A stretch of DNA of 64,000 nt from Siderastrea siderea (GCA_964030785.1 OZ034972.1:18203683-18267682), one strand, 5' to 3'; positions 34,478 to 47,640 are shown, counted from the first letter of the stretch. Program-made: numbers and translations. The notes: generated by a model from the sequence alone, not told the origin.

Positions 34478-37400
34478 CAGGGGCGGATCCAGGGGGGTGG
34501 ATTGGGTGGCTAGCCACCCCCCTCTTTTGAGGTCATTTAAGAGCGGATGTCTGTAAATATCGACCGGAGGCGCGCAATAAGGAAAACATCAAAATTCTGA
34601 AAAAAATTCACAAAGTAGCCCTAGGTGAACTATTAACAGAAATATATTTTTTACTTCGATCCGATAATTGTTTTAGACGTACGGCGATAGTCTTCGTTTC
34701 GCAGCTCTCGGACCTGGCTTTCAGGGTCTCTCACAGTGCATCGCGAAAAGCCCGTTCACAAAATCAAAACAATTCTAACGAGAACAACAAATAACTCATC
34801 ATATAGAGTAGTTAATTACACACAGTTTGAGTGTTCATTTTGTCATTTTGGACTTGAATGGAATATTTGGGAGAATTTTCGGTATTTATATTATTTTGAG
34901 CGATTTCTTGCAATGCAAAATTGACAAAATTGATGGCCTAAAATCATCGACTGGTACATGGCATACAGTAAAGTATCCTATACCATGTAAAAGAGCATTA
35001 CTTCTTCTTTCAAAATCCGTTTTCAAAACCATGGGCAACTCAAAAGAAAAGTTTTGAGGCCACGAAATACAAGTACTACTTTCGTGTAATTTGAGCTTTC
35101 CCGACACAGCAGTCCATGTTAAAAAACTCAGATAAACACGACACAAAAACACGTTTGAACATCCAATGTTTAATAAAAGCTGCTGTCAGGCATCAGTACA
35201 TGTTAACAAGACTATTTTGTGGGATTTAGTATCGTTTGGGCGAAATAAATGGACGAATTTAAGCTGTTTCATCCACCTTAATCTACACGAGTCACGTGAA
35301 GTTTGTCAAAGGTCAAGTATTCCGACACGTAAACCCAACCAAATCCGAACATTTTACGCTCAGAAATTACTTTCTAACGTATAGATCAATCGTTAATACT
35401 GTATGTTTTTCGTACCTTATTCTGGGCTCCTGGGTAGCGAGGAAATCTAGCAGAACTATCGTGATCGACATCATCGGCGGTTTCATCAAAATTATGCCAA
35501 GGGCAGCAGAGATTGCGTTACTGTAGATTACAAGGGGAGACCGCTGTCACGTTACCTTCATTACGGGCTTCCAGAAAAATTCTCCACCTTACTTACCCCG
35601 AGAATATAATAGATATATCTATATTGAGATTGTGAATCGCCACATATTTTATTAACCTCAAAAGAATAAATAAATCATATTATATTATATTTTTTTAAGG
35701 GCATTCTCTATATAAATATTCAATGTGCTTTCCATAGTAAAAAAACAAAACCAACGGTGAAGCGTATGTAAACCTCACGCCTATTAACTTCAATACTGTG
35801 AAGTTAAATTGACAAGTGTATGAATGCATCAGTTTTTTCCAAGAAATCAATTCAGGAATCTGGACTTAAAGTACAAGTACAAGTGTGAGATGTTTAGATT
35901 CTCTCAGATCTTGTCAGTTAGCCATCTCATCACCTCAAAGCGATCGAAGAAATAGGTGCCTTTGGGTGGATCTGTTTTCAATGAGTCGAAAAAAAATCAT
36001 GTGTTTTCTTTAGCAATTAAGGAAAATAAGAATGAAAAAAAAAAGCCGTCCTTCGGGTCTTATTTTCCAAGAAAATAAGTCCCCCTTGGCAGCCCCTCTC
36101 ATACCTCCGCCATTGCTATTATTCGTAGTTATCCCTGTGAGTTCATTATTTTTCAACAATAATGAACTCACACGGGGATAACTACGAACAAAAGGAATGG
36201 CGGAGGTATTGGAGGGGCTGCCAAGGTGGTCTTATTTTCTTGGAAAATAAGATCCTGCTTTTGCGAATAGTCATCACTGTGAACTGCTTGAAGCCGCACT
36301 TGGTCTGCAATGCCATTCAGTTTACGCAGTGGTCCATTGTTTGTACTCTTCAATCCAGCTTTCCCTCAGGACCACTTTTGGTCCTGATAACAGTTTACAT
36401 AATTTGAAAGTAAATTCGCCCGAAATTATCTTGTAAATGGCATCGTGTCAGTATGCTGTTGCACTAGGTGGCGGACATTGTGGACGCACTGTTGTTAATC
36501 CAGTCGATTTTCACACCCGCAAGCAACCTCGTCCCCAGGGTCTTCTCGCTTTTCAATATGGCGGCGGCTCGGGAGAAGACCCTGGCACACAGCAGATCAC
36601 GTGTCTCCAACGAGGATGGAGATGTATTCAAAATGGCGGCTACGGCGAAAAGGGTGAGAAGAACTGGGTACGAGATGCTAAGGTGAAGATAAGCAAAATG
36701 GTGGAAAAAAGCTGAAGTTCAGTTCAAGAAAAAATAGGAAAAACAGACACGTTTTGGATTTAAGAGTCTTAGGAATACGGCAAAGTGTTAGAGGTCTTGT
36801 TTTTCTGTTCATTGTTTTTTTTTTGTTATTTTAAAGTTAAGAATAATGGGTTTGAGCGTACTCGACTGCCGAACTCCGTAACCGCTAGTTGATTCAATGT
36901 TGCTCAAATGAACGTATTATATTTTTGATTCATGAGGCTTTAGGCAATAAATTGTGTTATCGTTACATTGTTACAAATCCGTCCTTCTTAAATATTGTTG
37001 TAAATCCGTCCTTCTTAAAAATTATATGCTTCATCTTTAGACTTTTAAAATATATCAGGCTCAGATTAAGCTTAAAATATAAATGTTATGGAGTGAGCTT
37101 AGGCCTTAAATAAAACTAGTGCTACAAAATATTTATTCTACATGGCTTACATCTCTGTGAGTTCAGTGGAAATGACTCATTTATGGAAATGACTCATTAA
37201 TTTTTGATCTGGCATATTCCAGGTGCTGCTTTGGAGGCAGTGATAATCATTTTGACTTTGTTGAATTTATTTGTGCCCATTCTTTGTGCTACAGTTTTGC
37301 TTGTACAGTTGTAGATCTCCAGGGCTTTGTCACTTTCAATATTGTTTTCTACACTTTAGCTTCAGTGAGTCACATTAAACACTAGAACTGAGGAGATTTT

Positions 37401-37559
37401 GAGACTGTAAACAATGGAAAAATAAAGCATTTTAACAGTTCTGGGGATAATATTCCCAGGTTTGAAAGAATTTTCTGCTTAACAACTTCAATCAGTTGAG
37501 TAACCTGCAGCTGGGTGAAGTTTGAAAGTGTTTCAAAAATAGAAATGGGAAAGAGAGGA

Positions 37560-38000
37560 CTGATTGAACTCACCTGAGGGAGTAATACACAAGTGATGGA
37601 ATAGTACACAACTGACGGAGTAATAAACAAGTGACGGAATTATCATCCAACTGACTGAGTGTAACACAACTGACTGAGTCTGAGACAACTGACTGGGTAA
37701 TACACAACTGATCGAGTAATGCACAACTGACAGAGAAGTACACAACTGACCGATTGAGTAATGCACAACTGATGGGGAAGTACACAACTGACCGCGTAAT
37801 ACATAACTGACAGCGTTATCATGCAACCCACTGAATGACACAGAACTGGCAGAAAAATGCCCAACTGACCAAGTGATGCACAACTTCCAACTGCAACTTG
37901 CAACATGTAACTGACAGAAAGGTTACACAAGTGACCAAGTAACGCACAACTGATGGGGTAATACACAACTGATAGAATTATGGTACAACTGACCGAGTGA
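37560..38000. repeat. Tandem CACAACTGAC-type repeat at the palindrome centre
   Basis: Repeats of about 15 and 30 bp built on gtaatacacaactgac, with many variants, occupy the unpaired centre of the giant inverted repeat. Open frames reading repeated SVVYYS or QLCIT words are products of the repeat, not genes. Confidence 0.8.
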
Positions 38001-38063
38001 TACACACAGGACCTTTGCATCAAATTCCCTACTCCTCGGGCAAGGAAAATACATGTAGCCAAA

Positions 38064-38091
38064 TAAATAAATAAATAAATAAATAAATAAA
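38064..38091. repeat. (AAAT)n microsatellite
   Basis: Seven copies of aaat at the inner edge of the right palindrome arm. Confidence 0.9.
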
Positions 38092-41000
38092 TGAGTCATT
38101 TTCTATTAAAGCTTACTCCAGAAGATTTATATTTCAAGCTTCATCTGAGCCTGATATATTCGAAAACTCTTAAGCTGAAGCATATAATGTTAAGAAGGAC
38201 GGATTTATAACAATATTTAAGAGGGACAGATTTGTAACAATTTATTGCCTAAGGCCTCATGAAACAAAAATATAATATGTTCACTTGAGTAACATTGAAT
38301 CAAATAGCGGTACGGAGTTCCGCAGTAGAGTACGCTCAAACCCATTACTCCTAACTTTAAAATAACAAAAAAGAAACAATGAACAGCAAAAACAAGACCT
38401 CTAACACTTTGCCGTATTCCTAAGACTCTTACATGCAAAGCGTGTCTGTTTTTCCTATTTTTTCTTGAACTGAACTTCAGCTTTTTCCGCCATTTTGTTT
38501 ATCTTCACCTTAGCATCTAGCATCTCGTACCCAGTTCTTCTCACCCTTTTCGCCGTAGCCGCCATTTTGAATACATCTCCATTCTCGTTGGAGACACGTG
38601 ATCTGCTGTGTGCCAGGGTCTTCTCCCGAGCCGCCGCCATTTTGAAAAGCGAGAAGACCCTGGGGACGAGGTTGCACCCGCAAGTTGCCAAAGAAAGGGA
38701 CGCGGTAAGGGAAGCGCCGCAAATGATTATTTCAGATGACAAGGGCGGTCTGTGTGAAACATGGAAAAATTCACGAGTAGTGAGGGCACTTTACATATTT
38801 TTTCTAAGATAAACTCAGCCGGTGAGAAATAGCTGAAATCCATGTTCTTTACCAGTGTTTTTTCAGTGAAAGCGCATCCACAGCCGGAGCGAGCCAGGGC
38901 GCATAGGAAAAAAAAAGAAAGAAAAAAACTGGCTTTTGCTTTCTTCGCCCCAGCACCGTTTTCCCTCTACGCGCTTTGTGCGCTTTAAAAATCAGTGACA
39001 CGGTGGGAAATACAGTACCCGCGCTCCTTTTTTGCAGGGTGTGGGTAAAGTGAGGTAAAACTCTCCTAAGCTCCGTTTAAGCAATATTTAAGCCCGATAA
39101 TCCCACTGCATGTGTGAACCTGTCATGGGAGTTACAAGTACTATGGTATTAACTTAGCTGCTCTTATTAACAGAAGTTCTGCCCTGGGTTTTAGATTGAA
39201 TCAGCAAATCTAACAACAAAGGATTTCAGATGATTCGTTAAGTCCAGTTGTCAAAGTTTTCGATTATAATAAGTTGTTAATTAGTATGATTTACAACGAT
39301 GTGTCCACAATGTCCGCCAACAAGTGCAGCAAACGGACACGATGCCATTTACAAGATTATTTAAGGCAATTTACTTTCGAATTATGTAAACAGCATCAAG
39401 ACCGAAAAAGGCGCTGAGGGAAGCCGGATTGCAGAGCAAAGTAATGGGATATTTGCTGGCCAAGTGGCCCGGGGCCAATTGCGGCTGCAAGCAGTTCACA
39501 GTGATGACTATTCTCAAAAGCATTCCCAAAATAAAGTAAAAATGATGAACTCACAGGATAACTACAAATGAATAGGAGTGACGGAGGTATGGGACGGGCT
39601 GCCAAGGGGGCTTATTTTCCGAAGGACCACTTTTTTGTTTTACTGTTTTTTTTTTCTTTCTTATTTTCGTTCATTGATAAGGAAAATACGTTTTTAATTT
39701 TACTCATTGCAAGCCCAAGCGGATCCACCCAAAGGCACTTATTTCTTCGATTGCCAGTGAGGTGATGACATGGCTAACTAACAAGATCTGAGAGAATCTA
39801 AACATCTCACACTTGTACTTGTACTTTAAGTCCAGACTCCTGAATTGATTTCTTGGAAAAAAAACTGATGCATTCATACACTTGTCAATGTAACTTTACA
39901 GTACTGAAGTTAATAGGCGTGAGGTTTACATACGCTTCACCGTTGGTTTTGTTTTTTTACTATGGAAAGCACATTGAATATTTATATAGAGAATGCCCTT
40001 AAAAAAATATAATATAATATGATTTATTTATTCTTTTGAGGTTAATAAAGAATGTGGCGATTCACAATCTCAATATAGATATATCTATTATATTCTCGGG
40101 GTAAGTAAGGTGGAGAATTTTTCTGGAAGCCCGTAATGAAGGTAACGTGACAGCGGTCTCCCCTTGTAATCTACAGTAACGCAATCTCTGCTGCCCTTGG
40201 CAGAATTTTGAAACCGCCGATGATGTCGTTCACGATAGTTCTGCAAGATTTCCTCGCTACCCAGGAGCCCAGAATAAGGTACCAAAAGCATAGAGTATTA
40301 ACGATTGATCTGTGTGGTAGAAAGTAATTTCTGAACGTAAAATGTTCGGATTTGGTTGGGTTTACGTGTCGGAATACTTGACCTTTGACAAACTTCACGT
40401 GACTCGTGTAGATTATGGTGGATGAAACAGCTTAAATTCGTCTATTTATTTCGCCCAAACGATACCAAATCCCACAAAATAGTCTTGTTAACATGTACTG
40501 ATGCCTGACAGCAGCTTTTATTAAACATTGGATGTTCAAACATGTTTCTGTGTCGTGTTTATCTAAGTTTTTTAACATGGACTGCTGTGTTGGGAACGCT
40601 CAAATTACACAAAAGTAGTACTTGTATTTCGTGGCCTCAAAACTTTTCTTTTGAGTTGCCCATGGTTTTGAAAACGGATTTTGAAAGAAGAAGTAATGCT
40701 CTTTTACGTGGTGTAGGATACTTTACTGTACGCCCTGTACCAGTCGATGATTTTAGGCCATCAATTTTGTCAATTTTGCATTGCAAGAAATCGCTCAAAA
40801 CAATATAAATATTGAAAATTCTTCCAAATATTCCAATCAAGTCCAAACTGACAAAATGAACACTCAAACTGTGTGTAATTAACTACTCTATATGATTAGT
40901 TATTTGTTGTTCTCGTTAAAATTGTGTTGATTTTGTTAACGGGCTTTTCGCGATGCACTGTTTGAGACCCTGAAAGCCAGGTCCGAAAGCCGCGAAACGA

Positions 41001-41273
41001 AGACTACCTCCATACGTCTAAAACAATTATCGGATCGAAGTAAAATATATATTTCTGTCAATAGTTCACCTAGGGCTACTTTGTGAATTTTTTTCAGAAT
41101 TTTGATATTTTCCTTATTGCACGCCTTCGGTCGATATTTACAGACATCCGCTCTTAAGCTTGAAATTAAGAAAATGAACAAAACTATCACGGAGGCCACT
41201 TTGTCTCCGATTGTTCTGCTATTGTTCTAACAGGTCAGCCACCTCCTGTTCAAAAATCCTGGATCCGCCACTG

Positions 41274-43048
41274 AGGGTATAGGCTCCACAGGGTATAGGC
41301 TTTACAGGATATAGGCTTCACAGGGTATAGGCTTCACAGGGCATAGGCTTCACAGGGTATAGGCTTCACAGGGTATAGGCTTCACAGGGCATAGGCTTCA
41401 CATGGCATAGGCTTCACAGGGCATAGGCTTCACAGGGCATAGGCTTCACAGGGCATAGGCTTCACAGGGTATAGGCTTCACAGGGTATAGGCTTTACAGG
41501 CTATAGGCTTCACATGGCATAGGCTTCACAGGGCATAGGCTTCACAGGGTATAGGCTTCACAGGGTATAGGCTTCACAGGGCATAGGCTTCACATGGCAT
41601 AGGCTTCACAGGGCATAGGCTTCACAGGGCATAGGCTTCACAGGGCATAGGCTTCACAGGGTATAGGCTTCACAGGGTATAGGCTTTACAGGCTATAGGC
41701 TTCACATGGCATAGGCTTCACAGGGCATAGGCTTCACAGGGTATAGGCTTTACAGGGCATAGGCTTCACAGGGTATAGGCTTCACAGGGCATAGGCTTCA
41801 CAGGGCATAGGCTTCACAGGATATAGGCTTCACAGGGCATAGGCTTCACAGGGTATAGGCATCACAGGGTATAGGCTTTACAGGGTATAGGCTTCACAGG
41901 ATATAGGCTTCACAGGGCATAGGCTTCACAGGGTATAGGCTTCACAGGGTATAGGCTTCACAGGGTATAGGCTTTACAGGATATAGGCTTCACAGGATAT
42001 AGGCTTCACAGGGCATAGGCTTCACAGGGTATAGGATTCACAGGGTATAGGTTTTACAGGGCATAGGCTTCACAGGGTATAGGCTTCACAGGGCATAGGC
42101 TTCACAGGGCATAGGCTTCACAGGGTATAGGCTTTACAGGGCAGAGGCTTCACAGGGTATAGGCTTCACAGGGCGTAGGCTTCACAGAGCATAGGCTTCA
42201 CAGGATATCGGCTTCACAGGATATAGGCTTCACAGGGCATAGGCTTCACAGGGTATAGGCTTCACAGGGTATAGGCTTTACAGGGTATAGGCTTCACAGG
42301 ATATAGGCTTCACAGGGCATAGGCTTCACAGGGTATAGGCTTCACAGGGTATAGGCTTCACAGGGTATAGGCTTCACAGGGTATAGGCTTTACAGGATAT
42401 AGGCTTCACAGGATATAGGCTTCACAGGGCATAGGCTTCACAGGGCATAGGCTTCACAGGGTATAGGCTTCACAGGGTATAGGCTTCACAGGGTATAGGC
42501 TTTACAGGATATAGGCTTCACAGGATATAGGCTTCACAGGGCATAGGCTTCACAGGGTATAGGTTTTACAGGGCATAGGCTTCACAGGGTATAGGTTTTA
42601 CAGGGCATAGGCTTCACAGGGTATAGGCTTCACAGGGCATAGGCTTCACAGGGCATAGGCTTCACAAGGTATAGGCTTTACAGGCTATAGGCTTCACATG
42701 GCATAGGCTTCACAGGGCATAGGCTTCACAGGGCATAGGCTTCACAGGGTATAGGCTTCACAGGGCGTAGCCTTCACAGGGCATAGGCTTCACAGGGTAT
42801 AGGCTTCACAGGATATAGGCTTCACAGGATATAGGCTTCACAGGGTATAGACTTCACAGGGTATAGGCTTTACAGAGTATAGGCTTCACAAGGCATAGGC
42901 TTCACAGGGCATAGGCTTCACAGGGTATAGGTTTTACAGGGCATAGGCTTCACAGGGTATAGGCTTCACAGGGCATAGGCTTCACAGGGTATAGGCTTCA
43001 CAGGGCAGGGCTTTACAGGGTGTAGGCTTCACAGGGCATAGGCTTCAC
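41274..43048. repeat. 16-bp minisatellite, main block (about 110 units)
   Basis: Unit AGGCTTCACAGGGYAT repeated without spacers for 1.77 kb. Variants are at fixed positions (gggtat, gggcat, ggatat, ggctat, ttacagg for tcacagg). Runs of several variant units recur in the same order, for example near 41,460-41,540 and 41,655-41,735, showing block duplications. No coding frame is implied. Confidence 0.97.
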
Positions 43049-43149
43049 GGAGAAAAAAGAAAAGCTTCTGTTCCTATTTTCCCCGCCAAACGAGCGCGCC
43101 CCGGGAAGTCTGTTCCCAGGCTGCCTTTACTTCGTTATCGCCCCTGAGC

Positions 43150-43648
43150 TCGGCTTGGATAAATTCTGCCGGTAGAATTTCAAGCATAATAAGCGATTTT
43201 TAAGGCGAGCATTCTGCCGGCATAATAAGGTATTTTGAGCAAAATTTGAGCAGAATAAGGGAAAATCAGCGGCACAAATGATATGCATAACAGATGTAAG
43301 AAAAATTTAAAACTAAATAAAAAACAAATGGAAAATACCTTGTGATTAATGTGATATTAGCTAAAACACATTCACATGTTTCACTGTTTCGTCTAATATT
43401 AGCGATATAAAGAAAAAGGAATTACAATTTTGCTACGCACAATGAACATCTAATTAGTATTTAGGGTTTTGAGGCCAAGGGTCCCTCCCATATTTAAGGG
43501 CCGAAGGGCCGAAAATTTTTTGGGTACCAAGCAGAATTCCAGCAGAATAAGGGTGTCCGAGCAGAATGTCGAGCATAATAAGCGATTTTTACGATTTTTG
43601 CCGGCAGGCAAAATAAGCCATTTTACGAGCAGAATTTATCCAAGCCTA
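43150..43648. mobile_element. hAT-type MITE with 8-bp duplication
   Basis: Ends TMGGCTTGGATAAATTCTG inverted (43,150 and 43,648), flanked on both sides by CCCTGAGC (43,142-43,149; 43,649-43,656). An 8-bp duplication and TAGG-type ends fit hAT. Internal motifs gcataataagcgatttt recur in both halves. No transposase. Confidence 0.85.
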
Positions 43649-43656
43649 CCCTGAGC

Positions 43657-45353
43657 CTGAGCGTGACGGTTACATTGGTAGCATTCCCAGAAGTAAGCTG
43701 GGTTATACCTCTCCAAAGACAACATCTAGACCACTTTGGCGTTTGTGAAGTTCGGGCTGCTTCAGGAAAAATCGAATACTGTCATGTCTTTGCTGATTTA
43801 ACAGTTTTCTATGTGGGTAAGATGGTAAATTCATTATAAAGAAGGCAACAGAATTACAATTTTTTCTATTTGATGAATGACTAAACAATAACTCAGTGCT
43901 TTTTTATTTATACTTATGTCACAACGTAAAGACATAATACTGAGCAGAGTGATACAATTAGAAATATTTTTTCCAATGCCTCAGTCAATAAAGTAGAAGA
44001 AAATACTCCATTTTTGATTTCTTTGTTCTTACTAGTGTTTTAAAATCGCTTACATATGTGGAAACGATTAAAGCTAACATTACCTCAAGTATGAAATCCG
44101 AAAAAGAAAGCACCAATTGTAAAAAGTCCGCTAACTGACTGGCTTCACGTTATTCCCTATCAAAACAGCCAAGAAATCAAACAAACATCAGAAAGAGAAC
44201 AAAACTGCCTCAAACGCATCGCATATCTCCCCAAAAAATACAACTGGTAAAGAAGAGTGAGATATACCTATGAGCTTGTAAGAAGGTAAATGAACGAAAT
44301 AAAACTGAGCGCTTTTGTAGACATTCCAAGGTTGCGAAATGAAACAATGGCGGAACAAACCTTCATAATTGCAGTTGTAAGACTCTTATCACAAACACAG
44401 CTTGTGTCAAAGTAAATAGTGGAATGTTGAATGTAAATAGAGAAATTAAAATCTATGCAGCATCTGCCTCACTAGTCAACATCACTAACTAGCACAGAGA
44501 TTGTATAAGATGCAATCACACGACAACATTTTTGGATAAACAAGATATTGTCAGAAATCAATTCAATTTGATTGACGAAGAGATATCTAATGTGTTCCCT
44601 GCGGTAAAATAAAGACGCATCGGACTAGGCCATTTGAGCTGTCAAGTGATGCCAACTGACGAACTAACCAAAATGATGCATACTGGCTAAACGGTCAATT
44701 GGTTTACTGTGGTGTAGAACTCGCCAATTGTTTCTGCAGTCAACTAGAAAAACTTACAAAACATGCAACAAGGACGGCCACAATGTTTCAACTATCTTTC
44801 TTTTTGCTTAAAGTCCCCAATAACTTAGTAAGGACATTGAGAACAGACAATAAAAGTATCTTTTTCGCAAAAGTATATTCGACAAAATATTTATTTTACA
44901 TTTCGATGTTCACAGTTTGTTCGACTTACAACTCATGCAAAGAAGGAGAGCGTTGGTTTTTATCACTAGAAGTTAGAGGTAAAAAGGTAAAATAGGCTTA
45001 AGAAACAAGAAAAAAATTAAAACAAAAAAGTTTTTGATCCCCTCCCGAGTTGAAGCTTGCCTGGGGTGATTTACTTGGTGACAGAGCTTTGGAACCAATC
45101 ATAGCTTAGCCAATAAGATTCCACTCGTGACGCATCCACGAACAAATTAAGATCGAGGAACTTGAGCGGTTGACGTTTTTGAGAAATGATAACGTATTAG
45201 AAGCGATAATATTGAAGAATTAGTAGAAATGAAACCATTGTGCGTTTTTCCTCCTTGTTACAAGGTCAATAAGGCGGTATCTTGAATTATTCTTTGTCTT
45301 CCTGAGTTACACGATTGCTACAAAGCCATTGCATCACTAGAGACTTGTAGTTT
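43657..45353. other. No gene recognised
   Basis: AT-rich sequence without a frame of recognisable family, tRNA or clear repeat. Open stretches (for example 44,699-44,995 plus) look like chance frames. Confidence 0.4.
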
Positions 45354-45656
45354 ATGCGTTGGTTAACAGATTCATCTGAAATTTTAAGCCAACATTTGCA
45401 AAAATGTCAAAATATGCCGAGCGAGGACAAGAGGAAAGAAATTTTCAGTGACATACAGGCTAGCTTGATTGAGCCTCTTTTCACGGTTTTGACAGACACC
45501 TCACAATTTATAGTCAAAATAATGCCGAGCGAGGACAAGAGGAAAGAAATTTTCAGTGACATACAGGCTAGCTTGATTGAGCCTCTTTTCACGGTTTTGA
45601 CAGACACCTCACAATTTATAGTTCTTATTATTGAAGTTTATATCTCCTGGTTATAA
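45354..45656 (+). pseudogene. Open frame with exact in-frame tandem duplication
   Basis: A 100-residue frame contains twice the segment MPSEDKRKEIFSDIQASLIE followed by PLFTVLTDTSQFIV. Copies start at 45,414 and 45,522, period 108 bp or 36 codons, and the shared 100 bases look identical. It is preceded by SEILSQHLQKCQN. No family is recognised. Identity of the copies implies a very recent duplication. It may be an exon fragment of a host gene or a transposon. Confidence 0.35.
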
Positions 45657-47400
45657 CTGTTATGCAAATATCAGGGAAATATAAGGTAGCCTTTATTAAA
45701 TCAGCGGGGTTTTTTATATTTTAACTTTTTTTTCTTTAATCTCAAATTCTTAGAACAAACTAATCTTCGGGTATTTACTTGGCTACCGATTGGTGAAATG
45801 ATGTGATGTCAGACCTTGTGCCTGATAACTGAAAATATATATAAACAATTGGGCTTTTTCTTTGAAAAACCTGTGTTCTGTTAATCTTATTGCCTGAGCA
45901 AGATTTGTTGACTTATTTTCCGGTGTGGACCAGAGATCCATTGCAGAAAAGAGGAATAAGATCTACATTGGCACCTTGCCTTTCACTTTTATTTATTTCG
46001 GCCTTTTTGTGGAAAACACACGGCATTGACTGCAGTTTGTGAGTGAGGTTAGATTTTCGCCGCAAGCCACAGCTTCGCAGTTTGTGGTGCATCAGTTAAC
46101 AACTGGAAACAAATGTATTCCAGCGATGATGAATGAAATTCGAGGAGGAACTAAACTGAAAACGTTAATCCACGACACAGTTTACTTATTAAAGTCAACT
46201 ACGAGAATGGATAAACGTTAGCATCCAGTCTTCGTAACGTAAGCGTGGCATTACCAAACGTTTGCAGATTTTTTAACTGATCCTGTGCTAATTAGTGAGT
46301 CAGGCAACTGAAATTACCAATCTAGATAAAACACAAAGGTTAAGATTTCTTGCCAGCTTTGTAACGTTCTACGACTATTAAGTAGATTTTTGCCCTACCT
46401 GAAAAACCGTCTCTGGGTTTTACAATTTCGATTGATAAACTCGCTGTTAAGGAGTCACATAAACACCCAACAAACGATTACCTTACCTCAAGAAGAGAAA
46501 TGTCAGTAAGGTAACATAATTGATGCTGCTGTGACCAGCTGCCATCGAGTAAATCGTTTTTTTTTTTTTTTTTTTTTTTGGTGTTTCGCTTTCTAATTAG
46601 TAATGGCGTAAAAAAGCTATTTTCAGTTATATTAACCGCGCTGTTTTTTTAATCTAAAATTGCCCATACACGTGCAATAGGATTTCTTTTCGGTGGAACT
46701 AGCAATTATTTTTTACTTGTGGGCGTTTGGCAATTTTTGATTGTATTGTACGTACTTGCATAAGCGACTTTCAATTTACACCAACCAATAGTTATTTGAG
46801 ATTTTTAAGGGGCAAATTGCTTCTGATTACCATTGTTTCTGCTGCAAATATCAAATTACATAGAGGCAGTCAAATGTCTCAGAATACGCCATATCAGTGC
46901 TCAATACACTATATCAAACACCATTGTTGCAGTTTTATATTTAGATATCATTCAAGAATATATCACTAATTAAGTATATTAGTAATCGCTACATCCAGAA
47001 ATCCTTCCAAACATCAGTTACTGAATATTCACTACACAACTAAAGATATCGAAATCTAGATCTCAAAATGAGCTATTGCCAAAAATCAAGACCTTTTTAG
47101 CTACAGGACTGTACATAAACATTTTCAGTAGTCGTGAGCTGATTGTCTAAAGAGGAAAATATTCAATTTGCGTAATATTCCCTTTCATCTAAAATATGAA
47201 TTATTTAAAGCGTTGTTAGCAAACAAGACAATCCAGGATAAACAAACTTCAGCCTACGAAGCAATAGAACCCGACTTTATAATTCCATTCAAATCATTTT
47301 CTCTTCTACCTCAGTTCACGGCCGGTAAAAAAAAACAATCCATATTTTGGTATAATATATAGCTATGCTTCAATTTATAGTAACTTGTCGTCTGTTAACT
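45657..47400. other. No gene recognised; poly-T run
   Basis: AT-rich region. A T-run of about 24 bases lies at 46,556-46,579. No convincing coding exon, RNA gene or element ends were seen. Confidence 0.4.
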
Positions 47401-47417
47401 ATAATGGATTATAGAAT

Positions 47418-47640
47418 GTTAATTTTACCTTTTGGGCGAAATATAATCTCTACTGCCCATTATCTTTTTAAACTGATAACGGAAATTGAATGTTAATTTT
47501 ACCCATTGGGCAAAATATAATCTTATTAGTCTCCTACACAGCCCGTTTTTAGTGTCGTCAAGCTAAAAACAGCTGCGTAGGAGACTAAATACAATCTATA
47601 CTGCACATTATTTTGTACGATATCACAATGTATGAAAAGC
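47418..47640. repeat. Local duplication split by a 60-bp hairpin insertion
   Basis: The stretch around gaatgttaattttaccttttgg and aaatataatctctactgcccatta occurs twice in tandem (from about 47,416 and 47,491). The second copy is interrupted at aaatataatct by a hairpin (47,526-47,588) with inverted ttagtctcctac ends and then resumes caatctatactgcacatta. The first copy serves as the empty site for this tiny foldback insertion. Confidence 0.65.

Larger units (their letters stand above)
34478..41273. mobile_element. Giant near-palindromic hAT-like element (6.8 kb)
   Basis: The left end CAGGGGCGGATCCAGG (34,478) and right end CCTGGATCCGCCACTG (to 41,273) are inverted copies, flanked by AGGGT on both sides (34,473-34,477; 41,274-41,278). 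Nearly the whole interior is an inverted repeat: about 34,550-37,210 pairs with about 41,160-38,090, around a 0.9-kb centre. The right arm has about 550 extra bases (38,700-39,250). Arms differ by several percent. CAGGGGCGGATC ends recall hAT elements, and a 5-bp duplication is reported for some hAT groups. No transposase was recognised. Confidence 0.8.

Noticed and set aside
37570..38062. Several frames with SVVYYS / QLCIT words
   Set aside because: They follow the tandem cacaactgac repeat; overlapping frames on one strand all read through it.
36437..38742. Coding frames with NLVPRVFSLF..MAAAREKTL
   Set aside because: They occur as inverted copies in both palindrome arms and follow from a repeat end (ctcgtccccagggtcttctc), so they are transposon sequence.
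34478..41273. Palindrome as a read-hairpin assembly error
   Set aside because: The arms differ by several percent and by a 550-bp segment, and the structure has ends with a target duplication.
41274..43048. CRISPR-like array
   Set aside because: Units of 16 bp are directly adjacent without unique spacers, in a eukaryotic context; it is a minisatellite.
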